From Parelaphostrongylus tenuis (lineage: Eukaryota; Nematoda; Chromadorea; Rhabditida; Metastrongylidae): a DNA stretch of 64,000 bases. Position 1 is the stretch's first letter; every line of letters starts with the position of its first letter. Positions 1 to 10,057 of this stretch are shown here, piece by piece. Position numbers and translations under genes: made by a program. Under the pieces are notes generated by a model that ran no database searches, was not told where the DNA came from, and worked only from the letters and a program-made list of their open reading frames with translations. The stretch lies in assembly GCA_019055375.1 (NCBI GenBank), contig JAHQIW010000666.1:1-64000 (forward strand). The letters are read 5' to 3'.

Positions 1-1449
1 CGAGAGTGCAGAACAACCATAATTTGTGATTCCCGCTGGAAATCTGGCATCCTTTTCTTCTCTTTTTTCTACTCTGAAACAGGGTATATGACCAGTGTGC
101 TACGCCGGAGTTAAGAAAACTCTCACTGAGGTGCTAGCAACAAAAAAGGAGGATGATTTATCCATCCGACTTCTGGAGGTGTGGGACATAACGAATACAC
201 GGAGAGCGACAGCGAGACCGAAGACAGGTCCTTTTTGAGTTAGGTTGTTACGAAAATGGTAGAGCTGTCACTAATTACTAGTTATGACTCTGGGGTCACC
301 AAAGAAAAAACAACGGCAGTATCAAGACGATTAACGACAACATACTGTTATTTAATGTGTGCTCATCGAATGATTAGGTGTTTTACAAGTAAATAAAAGA
401 CGAGGAGTGTAAAAAAAAACAAAAACCAAAAAAGCATAAAAATAAAAAAAGAATCTTCAAAAAGCTTTCCATTACTATTCACTTTCTACTACTCTTCCAT
501 ATACAATCAGGTAGGAATGTTCGATTTAAAGTCAATTAGTGTTAGAAACAACAGGGACTCCAAGTGGAGAGGTATATAATATTTTTGTTTTAACAAAGTT
601 TAGTTCATGAGAAATATTGCCACAATATTCACCGGAAAAATTCATACTTAATAACCACCAACATTTATCCGACCGGATTTTCACCCGTGACAACTAAACA
701 AAAACAAGAAGTGCACCACCTACTCCACAGGGTGCCAAACTCTACAATGAGCAAGCGGGACTCATAGAAAAAAAAAAAAAAAAAAAACACACGAAAGAGT
801 AGAAAAAATTAAATGACCATTGAGGTGAGTGCATAAAACAAAGAAACAACATAAGCCAAGTATATGTTATACATACAATAATAAGCCGTTTCCCAAAATC
901 ATGATTTCCCCAGTCCTACTCCTCCCCCTCTCTTCCCTCCCCTCGGTCCCCCGCCACTACACGTCTCCCGTCCGCCAGCGAAGTGGTAGCTGGGATCAGT
1001 CGTCAGATAATAAGACATCCACATTCCATACCCCCACATACGGAAAAGCGTAGCTTTTCATTTAAAAAAAAAAATTATAATAACATAAGCTTTTTTTCAT
1101 CCTCATTATTAAATTTTTCAATCAATTATGGACTATATTTTTAATATATATCACAAGTTTACACCTAGTAGATTTTAAACACATTTATTGAACTGAACCT
1201 TATAAATTATAAGATAATATTTTAAAAAATTTTTTTTTTCCTTTCTCCTTCTTCTCTTTTCTCTTTTGTGTTCTTTTTTTTCATAATAGACCCTACTATC
1301 GCCCTTGCTTCTTTTTTTCTTAGCCAGCGTTGCACTACGACATCTTACAAAATACTAAATGGACAAAAAAAAAAGAAAACAAAACCTAAAAAAAACTCAC
1401 GACGTATGACTCGCGGAGATGATATTGTTTTTTTTGGATACAAGGCCTG
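1..1449. other. AT-rich region without a recognised gene
   Basis: No recognisable exon, RNA gene or transposon was found. The stretch is AT-rich with a run of 20 A at 768-787, a pyrimidine-rich patch at 904-975 and T-rich tracts at 1230-1275. The short open frames here have low-complexity translations and no protein-like pattern. Confidence 0.5.
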
Positions 1450-3047
1450 AATACACAGTATATTGTCCATATTAGTAAGTAGTAAGAAAAGTCCGCCTTG
1501 CTTATTTGGCTTTCACACGGTGATTTCCGTTGGTTGTCTTGTACACATTCTTCCACATATTTCCGGATGAGTGTGTTAATTCACCATCATTATAATTGCG
1601 ACTATGTAGTGGCAAGACTGGGTGCTTTCCTCCCAAAAAGTATGAGACTGACGAATCAAGGAAGTCTGAGAGACCACTTTTGAGCTGGTTTGTGGCTTTT
1701 GAATATACTGTTACTCTCGCAAAATTCTACTGTGAGTGCGCGGAACAGATGATAATTCCGTTCGAGCAATTTCAAGGCTGTACGGTGCAATATGGTCGTA
1801 ATCCAACCAGTTTCTCGAGAACGTGATGTGTCGACTTCACAATGTAAGTCGGGGTTTTATTCTGAGAAGCACGACGCCGAGTCGTTTTTAGACGCTTCTC
1901 TCACATCGCTTCAGTCAAATTTCGGAATTGTTCTCCGAAGACATAGCACTGATCGTCTGCCTGATTTCGATCACTTTCTAAAAGGGCTACACTGTCAGTT
2001 TCAAAAACCGGAGCATAATCTTTTGAGCATGGAGCTTGAGCTTTGGCTCGCTGGCGGGCCTAGCGTAGTATACTGACTACATCCTATCCATGGATAGAGC
2101 GGGGCGATAATCCAATCTAAAAAGGATAAATAAAACAACAGTGCGAAATTTTCATATTTGCATGTTCCGCATTTTCTTCTTTTCAATAAATATTGACTAT
2201 ATACAATATACAGTAAGTTAAGGAAGATGCTGATACAGCACTTACCCATCCAGCGCAATACACAGCTCCCATGCTAGTGTGCTTGTCATAAATGCAGCTA
2301 AAACGATTTTCAGAGAGTGGAGAGATACAATGATAGCTAATATGTTGTAAAACAAAACAACGCCGTTTTCGCATAGTGCCTGCAACGAATATGATGCATC
2401 ATGTACAACTTCGTTCATGTGATTCTGACAGAAAACTTAAATCCTCCTGAACAATCCGTGACTATTTGAGCGCATTACCTGTTTGAAGAAGCGGCATCTC
2501 AACTTTGAGTCTCTTTTGTTGGGCGATGTCTGCGTGAATAGCAACCGAAATTATGTGACGTCATGCCCTTGAGTCAGAAAATTATGATACTTGCTACATA
2601 AATCTTATATTACATACATCACAGTCGCATTCACATAGAAAAATGCTTCGGTGCGGGTACTATGGAACAGGACTTACCACAGAGCGTTAAATGATTATTC
2701 TAGCTTATTGATTTGCCACTAACCGAGTGTTTAACTCTCAAGCAGATAGATTGTGGTGCAGTCGAGAAGAAAGATCAAAATAAGGACGGTTAGAACGCTG
2801 TAAAAGTCGATAAGAGAGAACATATAACCACACGATGTATTGGAGAGCGCCATCGCAAATGTCATTGGATCGAAGAAGGTGAAACAGCTCCCAACTAGAA
2901 GAAAAGTGATAAACAATGTGAATGAAATCCACAAAAAGTGTGTGCATATAGTATACATCATGCATTCGGCAGTGTTGTGCACTCGATTGCTTCATGACTG
3001 GTATTTCGAAATTTCCCCGAAAGGATTGGCTAATGCAAAGGGTACTG

Positions 3048-3095
3048 CCCGACTGATGTGATGATGTCAAGGGCCGAAACACGTGTATCGGACTC
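3048..3095 (+). ncRNA. Hammerhead-ribozyme-like motif, left arm copy 1 (degenerate)
   Basis: The order CTGATG, a short pairing segment, then GGGCCGAAAC, an ACACGTGT self-complementary stem III and TATCGG fits a hammerhead core. CCGA just before the CTGATG can pair with TCGG after the cleavage-type UH position. There are extra bases between CTGATG and stem II, so activity is doubtful. The mirrored copy lies at 5344-5388. Confidence 0.45.
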
Positions 3096-3335
3096 TATAA
3101 AGTGCCCATAAAAGACCGCATAACATGTTGGCTCAAAATAATTGTCAGATATTTTGAAGGAGAGTGGTCTCAAGGAAACACTCGCCACAATAGCATGATA
3201 ATTCAAAAATACCAGCCAAGAGCAATGGAGTGTATAACACTGCTGATCTAGTCATTTATTTCACTTGATCGTTCATCGTCGCCCACTTTATGTAGAGGGA
3301 TGGAGGACCCCGAAAGGATCGATTAAAACGAAGGG

Positions 3336-3390
3336 TATTGCTCTACCTGATGAGCTTATTAAGCCCGAAACACGTGTATCGGGCGCAATA
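3336..3390 (+). ncRNA. Hammerhead-ribozyme-like motif, left arm copy 2
   Basis: The canonical CTGATGA core is followed by a GCTT/AAGC stem II, then CCGAAA, a CACGTG stem III and TATC before GGGC. TATTGC upstream can pair with GCAATA downstream as an outer stem I. The relic in the other arm (5041-5092) has a different but still self-complementary stem II (GCCTTAAGGC), which hints at past structural constraint. Confidence 0.55.
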
Positions 3391-3521
3391 AGTTGCCCAT
3401 AAAGAGCACATGACAAGTTTGGCAAAAAAAATTGTCAGATATATTGAACTATACTAAAGCCACGCAATTTTGAATATTCTAGCTAATATTTTGATATTTT
3501 ATTTCTCTAGTGTTGAAACTT

Positions 3522-3975
3522 ATGGAACGATCTGATATTGCCTCCGATTGCTCTCCTCTCTTTGATCGGCTTTTTTTCTCGGAGGAAAGTACAAATGAGA
3601 ATCCATATGCTTCTTTCTTAGTGTAACTGCCCCTCTACATTATGAAGCTGATACGGAATTGCTATAAGAAGTATAAACTAGATAGGTGTTCAATGCCTTT
3701 GTTTCCGTTACAGCCGTATTCATCTTAGCCGACGGTTCACGACAGGTCGGCTTCTCGATGAATGTGCTCACTGTTGTTGTATTGAGACGAATCCACGTAA
3801 CGAAGCTCTGCTTGAACTAAACACCTTCCTTAGTTGTGTTCTTTCACACAGGGCAGATGTGGATCTATACCGCCGTCTAACATGTTCTGCTTTTAATGAC
3901 ATGGCATCCTGCATCGCAGTATTATTGTATGCTGGTAGGCCCTGCTGCGGTGAACAATCACGTTGTATGGATAAG
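3522..3975 (+). CDS. Candidate two-exon cysteine-rich protein fragment
   Basis: Not recognised as a known family. A strong acceptor (TTTCTCTAG) at 3502-3510 precedes an open exon to 3622. The intron would run from a GTAACT donor at 3623 to a TTACAG acceptor at 3713, and the second exon from 3714 to 3975 before GTAGAA. The exons join in phase (two bases plus one). The second exon is open for 87 codons and rich in cysteine: CAHCCC, then LSCVL, LTCSAF, MASCIA and RPCCGEQSRC. An ATG at 3522 could start it. The mirrored sequence in the right arm (about 4430-4905) has lost the frame. It could be a small secreted disulfide-rich protein, but no signal peptide is visible, and it could be a chance open frame in a repeat. 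Confidence 0.35.
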
Positions 3976-4370
3976 GTAGAAAAAAACAAAAAAACTAAAG
4001 AAACTAGAGGAAAAAACGGGGGGGGGGGGTTGCAGCCTACAGGTGAAAGCGGGGCAGGAAGTTGGGGGTACAGAAAAGGGGGGGGGAAAGGGGAGAAGGG
4101 GGGGAAAAGAGGGGTGCAGATATTAAGTACGACTACAGGATCATAGATGATGCGTATAAGAAAGGAAAAACGGAATTGCTAGAGAAAAAAGGAAAGGAGA
4201 AAATAGAGAATAAATGCGAAAAAATTAGAGGGGTAGGGGAGGAGGGGAGGGGTGAGAAGGGGACGGGGGGAAAGAGCGAGAAAGAAAGAAGAGAGGGAGA
4301 GAGAGGAGAAGGGGAGGGGGAGAAAAGGGGGGGGAGAGGAGGGGGGAGGGGGGAAAGAAGAGGCGAAATA
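3976..4370 (+). repeat. Purine-rich, G-run spacer at the palindrome centre
   Basis: Nearly every base on the plus strand is A or G, with many runs of four or more G (for example 4019-4029 and 4078-4085). This is the spacer between the two palindrome arms. Purine skew continues more weakly to about 4700. The run pattern could support G-quadruplex or triplex structures. Translated open frames here are only Gly/Glu/Lys/Arg low complexity. Confidence 0.8.
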
Positions 4371-5040
4371 ATAGTATCTTGGGAAAGCAGTATTGTACAG
4401 TCTTTGGTCCTTCTTCGTGACCAGATTGTCGTTCCGTGTGACTGATCTACAAGCGGATGGTTAGGAAGAAGGGGACGAAGAAGTAAAATAATGAGGCAGC
4501 AGGATGAATGTAATTAAAGAAGAACATGTTGACGGTCGTTTATAGATCCACATAATGACCTGTGGTAAAGAACAACAAGCAGGAGGTAGGTTGTTACATG
4601 AATAGAGAGTAGTGATAGGGGGTAGGAGAGGACAGAGAAAGTGAGAAAATCATTAGAGAGAGAAAATAGGGAGGACAAAAGAGGACTAGATGAATAAAGG
4701 ATGGTAAGGAAAATAAGGATTGAAACCCTAATATAGTTTATAATTTCGGATGCGGTTCAGATATAACAGGCAATAATTATCACGGGGGCAGTTACTAGAA
4801 AGAAGCATATGTTCTCAGATTGTAAGTTTCCTTCCATCAGAAAAACCCGATCAAAGTGAGAGGAATAGGCAATCGAGGCAATTCTCTGATCTCGTGTCCT
4901 AATGGTTACACAACCTGAATAAATTCAATAAGATTAGCTAGAATAGCAAAAGTGCTGGCTTTTAGTATATAGTTCAATATAGATGAAAGGGCTTTTTGTG
5001 TGGAAACGTGTGAGGGGGTATATTGGATGGGGAAACTTGT

Positions 5041-5092
5041 GGGCGCCCCTTAACACTTTTGCGGCCTTAAGGCTCATCATTAGCCATCTACT
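5041..5092 (-). ncRNA. Hammerhead-like relic, right arm copy 2
   Basis: On the minus strand ATGATGA is followed by a self-complementary GCCTTAAGGC stem II and CGCAAAAGTG where CGAAACACGTG is expected. This is the mirrored partner of 3336-3390. The CTGA and GAAA core positions are damaged, so it should be inactive. Confidence 0.35.
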
Positions 5093-5343
5093 CTATCCGT
5101 GTTGAATCTCGATCCTTTCGGGGTCCTCCCATCCCTCTACATAAGTGGCGCGATGAACGTATCAAGGTGAAAATCAATACTAGATCGGTCCTGTTAGTAC
5201 TCTCCATTGGCATCCTTGGCTGGTATTTTTGAGTATAATGAGATGGGGGAGTGGGGGGTAAGGAAAATCTAAGTCAAATTCTGACAATTATGTTTGGGGG
5301 GAGCAACATAAATGTTTATCGGTCTGTTATGGGCAATTTTTAG

Positions 5344-5388
5344 AGTCCGATAACGCGTGTTTACGGCCTTGACATCTCACATCAGTAC
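5344..5388 (-). ncRNA. Hammerhead-like relic, right arm copy 1
   Basis: On the minus strand CTGATG, GGCCGTAAAC, ACGCGT and TTATCGG occur in hammerhead order. It is the mirrored partner of 3048-3095. The GAAA element reads TAAA, so it is probably inactive. Confidence 0.35.
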
Positions 5389-7010
5389 GGCAGCTACCCT
5401 TTGCATTAGCCAATCCCTTTCGGAATTGAGGAAAATGTATAGTAATGGGTACAATCGAGTGAAACAGCGGTGGCAGATGCGTGGGTCGATATTTATCTAC
5501 ACTTTTGTGATTTCATTCACGGTTGTTTATCACTTTTCTTCAGTTTGAGTCTGTTTGTTCAACCTTTCTTCAGGCACATGACGTTGCGATGGCGCTCTCC
5601 AAGCTCGTTGGTTTATATGTTCTTCTCTTATCGACATTTTACGAGCGTTCTAACAGTCCTTAGTTGTTAGACGGATGAGAGGGGGGGGAAGGAACAATCG
5701 AGAGGATTGAGAGGGCGAACACTCGGTCTCGTGGCAATCATAAGCTAGAATAATGCATTTAAACGCTCTGTGGTAGTCCTGTTCAAATTAGAATGTGCAC
5801 AAGGGGAGTTTTCTGCTACATATGGATTCGCTGTGTGACTATGTAATTAGAATTGTACAGGGGAGTAGTTAGAGTTGAGGAGCAGTGGAAGGTAGGCAAA
5901 GATAGTTTTCGCATCTATGGGTACACGATCAGAGAACAACAAATAGGATCCTTCCAAGCTTTAGATCCGTGCTTCTTGTACAGGTGTATTGAACCTACAT
6001 AAATGTCACCGTGGGGGGAGGAATGGAGGAGTTTTGCACATGTCAATACTAATCTGACGATATTTTGTAATGATGCGATATCCTTGTGCGAGAACTTTGC
6101 GAGAGACGGTTGTTTTTTTAACAAAATATTACTACATTGGTATCTGTCTCCACGCTCTGAAAATCGGTTGCTGCTTTATGACAGCACCATGCTGGATCTG
6201 ATGCTATGTGCGCTTGGATTTGGTAGTGGGCGGTGAGACAATATTCTTCGTTTTAACTTAAGTCGTATGTTGTTATTAGTCAATATTTATATAGGAGAAA
6301 TGCGGACATGCAAATATGAATTGGCGACACTGGTTGTTTTATTTATCCTTTTTAGATTGGATTTCGGCAGCGATCTATCCATGGATATGATGTTAGTGCA
6401 TAACTACGCTATGCCCGCCAGCTAGCCAGCTCAAGCTCTCATGCTTCACAGATTATGCTACCTCTGGATTTTGAACTGACAGTGGTTGCCCTTTAGAAAG
6501 TGATCGAATCGGCAGTACAATCAGTGCTATGTCTTCGAGTAACACTTCCGACCTTTGACTGAAGCGAATGTGAGTAATGAGCGTCTACGACTCGTGACGT
6601 CATGCTCTCCAGATAAACACCGACTTTACATTGATGTAGTCGACAAATCACGTCTCGAGAACATAGTGTTGGATTACGACCATATTGCTACGTGACTGGA
6701 CTCATGAATTGCTCGTAAAAAACTGGATTATCAATCTGTTCCGCGCAGCTCATAGTAGAATTTACGGTCAGAGAAAATATATTCTCGAGAGTAGGGCCTG
6801 AGCATACCAGCATCATTAACTGCCGCATGAGTGCTCTCAGACTTCTTTGAATCGTTCAGTCTGCTACTTTTTGGAGAATGAAAGCACCAGTCTTGATGCC
6901 ACCTAGCATATTTCGCATTATCCTTAATGATGTTGATTAACAAAGCGCGATCGAAATAATGGGAAGATAATCACCGGGCAAGCCATATCTGACTTACTAT
7001 GACTTTTCAT

Positions 7011-8670
7011 TAAAGTGTCGTTCTGAGTATTATGAAAAATAAACTTCGGTGTATAGCGTCACCTTTCGGTCATACACAGCATTCAGCTCATTGAGGATCT
7101 TGAAAGATGCATTCGAATGCCTTATTCCTTGCACAAGCTGCTTCGAAGTTTCGGTCCAAGGAATCTATACGATGACTGAAAGTAACCTACTGATGGTAAG
7201 AAAGCTATGCGTTAGTAACTCCTTCTGGAGAAGACTACATCATCTTTTCGACTCAGAGTATGAAGCCTGGTGATTTGAACTCGTGGGATGGAGGTGTTTA
7301 GAACCAACGATACGACATGTTTTACAAGGCATACTCACCTGATCAGTAGATATGCTTTTATTAAAACTATGTTTAATATCAAGTCTCGTGGCAAATTTCA
7401 ATTACAGAGAGCCTTTTAATGCGAAAAAGCTCGAATTGCTACAAATGTTGCGCATACATATTGGAGCGAACTATCGCTGAGAAGTGAAAGTTGACAAATT
7501 CGAGGTTTTATGAACGGTGATCGAAGTAAAAGCGTGAAAATGTGATGAAGATCACAACTTTAATTTAGTTTTAGTCCCCTATTATTATCTGGCTAGTGGT
7601 ACGCTGTGAACTAATCAGGAAATTTCTGAATGTCTAGAAAATAGTGGATTCAAATAAGTATTGAAGGGTCGAAATCATCCATTAAGCAATCGATCCAGGG
7701 AGTATCAAGTGCGCTAGAGTCGTCAGTCAGGACTAGATCGCTCAATCGGGGAGTATCACTGAAAGGAATGAGTTGAAGGCCACTATCAGAAAACTCGACA
7801 TTGCTGATTAGTCACTTATAAGCATAAGAGGAGGATAGTATGATCAGCAATCGCTACAGCGGTAGTGACCCACTGGGGTCTTAGAGATAGTGTTCTGGCG
7901 AGTGGGATATAAGCTGTTCTTGAGGGTACTGGTAGCCGCGGCTGAGAATCGGGATAATAAACGGACGGCAGATATCGCGTGTAGTTGGAGGATTCTCATT
8001 TACCTTGGCGCGGTGTGAGATGATGGGAGAATTCTTGTGGTGGAGGGGATTACGGCAAAGTTGAGTCACTTAGAGTGTATTTCCGTAGTGCTTGCTAAAG
8101 AAAGGTGAGACTGTGTGATACAATGGTGTTTTTTGCATGACTTTGTGAGAAGCTTACTGCACGGTATCTTGTATTTGAATCTTAGGATAGTATTAAATGA
8201 GTCGGCTTCCTGTGTGATTGAATCATATGAACGTATCTGGTATTACAGCTTCTTATTGTTGGCTCTTGACGCCTTTTGGTCGCTTCTCTTATTTTCAAGA
8301 AAACGGTCACCCACACGACTCACAGTGTAAGTAGCTCCATCACTCTATTAAGTTTAACAGAATGTGGTTTCCATCCTTGATTTTTGTTGTTCAGCGCACG
8401 AGTAAGCATATCATTTTCAGAATTCTAGGTATACGGGGGGAAGGGAGGGGGAGACATTTCGTCACACTCTTGGTCATAATTCCTGGGATTACCTGTGTAG
8501 TATCATCATTCTGTATAAAATATTGTTATGTTTATGTTCTTCGGCCGTAACTAGCGGATATTATCTAATTTGTATTTCGCTTAGATATGTCTAGGTAATT
8601 GTTTGATCCGTTCGATTTCATTTTTCGTACTTGAAAATACTATGAATTAGAAAGTCGGGGTTTTCATTGT
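7011..8670. other. Region without a confident gene
   Basis: No recognised family. On the minus strand about 7670-7810 there is an acidic Ser/Asp-rich open frame of about 50 codons (contains TPWIDCLMDDFDPSILI before its stop). A minus-strand GCCAAG|GTAAAT donor lies near 8002. The pieces could not be joined in phase, so no gene is claimed. Confidence 0.3.
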
Positions 8671-8849
8671 CTAATTATTGTTCAGTGATGCCTTAATTTG
8701 AGTGATCATGCGCTCGTGTTGCCTGGATAGTGTGTCTGACTTGCTCCAACTCTCTGTCGTCGATATAAATTTGTACGTTTCGGGAGTGAAAGGCTCGGTG
8801 AACGCAATGGAGTTTGAACCATAGCCGTTAGGTATAGTCTCCCAATTCT
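8671..8849 (-). CDS. Candidate terminal exon, unknown protein
   Basis: An open frame of 58 codons and a stop follows a CATACAG acceptor at 8850-8852 on the minus strand. The translation begins NWETIPNGYGSNSIAFTEPF and continues with Thr/Ser-rich sequence to a Lys/Asn-rich end. It is not recognised. A second open frame at 9056-9261 on the same strand shares a weak SIxxxxxxxxxxYK pattern, but no donor there gives a matching phase. It may be real coding sequence or chance. Confidence 0.25.
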
Positions 8850-9055
8850 CTGTATGAAATGTGAGGAATTTAATAGTACGAGAAATAATTGAGGAATGTT
8901 ATCATGCTATGGCGTCGTTCATTATAAATTCTACCCTTCTCGTGGATAGATGTGAATGCTCCTATTGGCTTCGTTCTTTTCTCACACAGCGCTAGCTAGC
9001 TCCTAGTGTGCCTTGATTCATGTACTTTCAAACCTGCATAGAGCACACTTTTATC

Positions 9056-9261
9056 TATAATGTAGGAGTCAAGACATATGTGGGATAATCCATCACATCC
9101 AGCGTAGGGGTGGGAGGTTTTGCAGTTGACGTAGATGTGTGTGCACAATTAAATTGCTTTGGTTTGTAAACACGACGTTCAACGGACACATATAAACCAA
9201 TCGAATCGGCGTTATTCTGTGCTACAGGATTAAAGCTCTGTACAGTTGGTGTTGATCTATC
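9056..9261 (-). CDS. Candidate open frame, unknown protein
   Basis: A 68-codon minus-strand frame runs between two stops. Its translation includes NNADSIGLYVSVERRVYKPK and then a Thr/Pro-rich segment with AKPPTPT. It has no ATG near its start and no clear acceptor. The composition looks more protein-like than the surrounding AT-rich sequence. The family is not recognised. It lies downstream of the chemoreceptor exons but has no resemblance to Srx C-terminal helices. Confidence 0.22.
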
Positions 9262-9298
9262 CTATGGGTATGGCACATGTATCATGTTTCATCTATAT

Positions 9299-9512
9299 TA
9301 ACTTTGTTTGAGATGATATGTAAGCTATCTGGCCTTTACTATGAGCTCGCAGTGGTCCGGGCAGCTGTCGATCAGCGCTGGTTAGTGCGCTGAGAGTAAG
9401 TCTGATACGCACCTGTGTATCAATTTATCGACCTCGTTAAGGATGTGAATGTCTTGAGTGAGCCACAAGGTCGCGAAATCGACATTTACCTCGTGCGCGA
9501 AGCGAGAACTCT
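9299..9512 (-). repeat. tRNA-derived SINE, diverged copy
   Basis: This is the reverse-orientation partner of the SINE at 47948-48246. Shared landmarks are TTTGAGATGAT, ATCTGGCCTTTACTATGAG, the CAATTTATCGACC block and CGAAATCGACATTTACCTCG, the degraded B-box part. It is strongly diverged. Confidence 0.5.
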
Positions 9513-9571
9513 ATAACTTCACTGCGCTATTTCACGTGCGCTTCGTTTGACTTTCCGTGTGGTTGAAAATT

Positions 9572-9720
9572 ATAGGGATATGACATTATTTTGAGACCTC
9601 ACCTTTAGGGATTCTATAAGTGCTATACTAGCGATCCTATTTCGATCTCTTTGGGACTCATCTATTAGTACTCTCTTCCGTCGTTCCGTCGATCCCTGAT
9701 GTAAATCAAGTCGCTGCTCT
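9572..9720 (-). repeat. Hammerhead-bearing palindromic element, degraded copy
   Basis: It shares the family blocks TTTTGAG, TAAGTGCTATA, GGGACTCATC, ACTCTCTTCCGTCG and CGTCGATCCCTGA with the copies at 10877 and 49930. The hammerhead core on the minus strand (9620-9671) reads TAGATGAG with GTCCC, ATCGAAA and TATAGCAC, so the first core bases are mutated. Its inverted end was not found. Confidence 0.5.
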
Positions 9721-10057
9721 AAAAATGGCGTAGGACCGACGTCCGTAGTAAAATTAAGCAAGCCACAGTTAGTGATGATGTTCATTACCTGATCTATAGA
9801 ACTTGTAGACAGCCACTCACCGGCGGGCATATTTTTGTAAGAAATACAGTAAGATGTTAAATTTTTTGAGGAGTACTTCAGTCACACGGACCAATCTGGC
9901 TCCGAAGAAGACAAAGACGACAATACGCTATCCAAATGAATATTTCTGCTATAGCCTCGTCAACCGCTCAAAAATATAGGTGAGCACCGACTGATGTTGC
10001 CGAGGTTTAATAAAATCCTATTCATAAGAATAAACGGCCCAAAAAATCAGAACTCAC

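Larger units (their letters stand above)
1450..3975 (+). repeat. Left arm of a 5.5 kb imperfect palindrome
   Basis: This sequence matches the reverse complement of about 4430-7010 along its whole length, with many substitutions and indels. Anchor blocks seen by eye are: 1790-1830 with 6660-6695; 2050-2180 with 6300-6440; 2740-2960 with 5480-5690; 3040-3160 with 5270-5395; 3290-3320 with 5110-5140; 3440-3500 with 4930-5000; 3520-3640 with 4780-4905; and 3830-3930 with 4460-4580. The order is kept throughout, so this is one inverted duplication and not scattered repeats. The arm holds two hammerhead-like motifs and a cysteine-rich open frame. Arm identity cannot be measured here but looks like roughly two thirds to three quarters. 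Confidence 0.85.
4430..7010 (-). repeat. Right arm of the 5.5 kb imperfect palindrome
   Basis: This is the inverted, diverged partner of the left arm (1450-3975); anchor blocks are listed there. The inner part (4440-4700) has decayed towards purine-rich low complexity, so the cysteine-rich open frame of the left arm is not kept here. The outer end fades near 7010, where TGACTTACTATGACTTTTCA mirrors AGTAAGTAGTAAGAAAAGTC at 1477-1496. No target-site duplication or terminal inverted transposon motif was found at the outer ends. Confidence 0.85.

Noticed and set aside
2731..3082. Hydrophobic minus-strand frame considered as a membrane receptor
   Set aside because: The mirrored arm does not keep the frame, and the hydrophobic text has no family motif.
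3859..4445. Long plus-strand frames through the purine tract
   Set aside because: Gly/Glu/Lys/Arg low complexity that follows from an A/G-only strand. Only the part before 3975 looks like real protein.
9570..9830. 86-codon minus-strand frame considered as a later Srx exon
   Set aside because: It coincides with the hammerhead repeat family and has no transmembrane or Srx motif.
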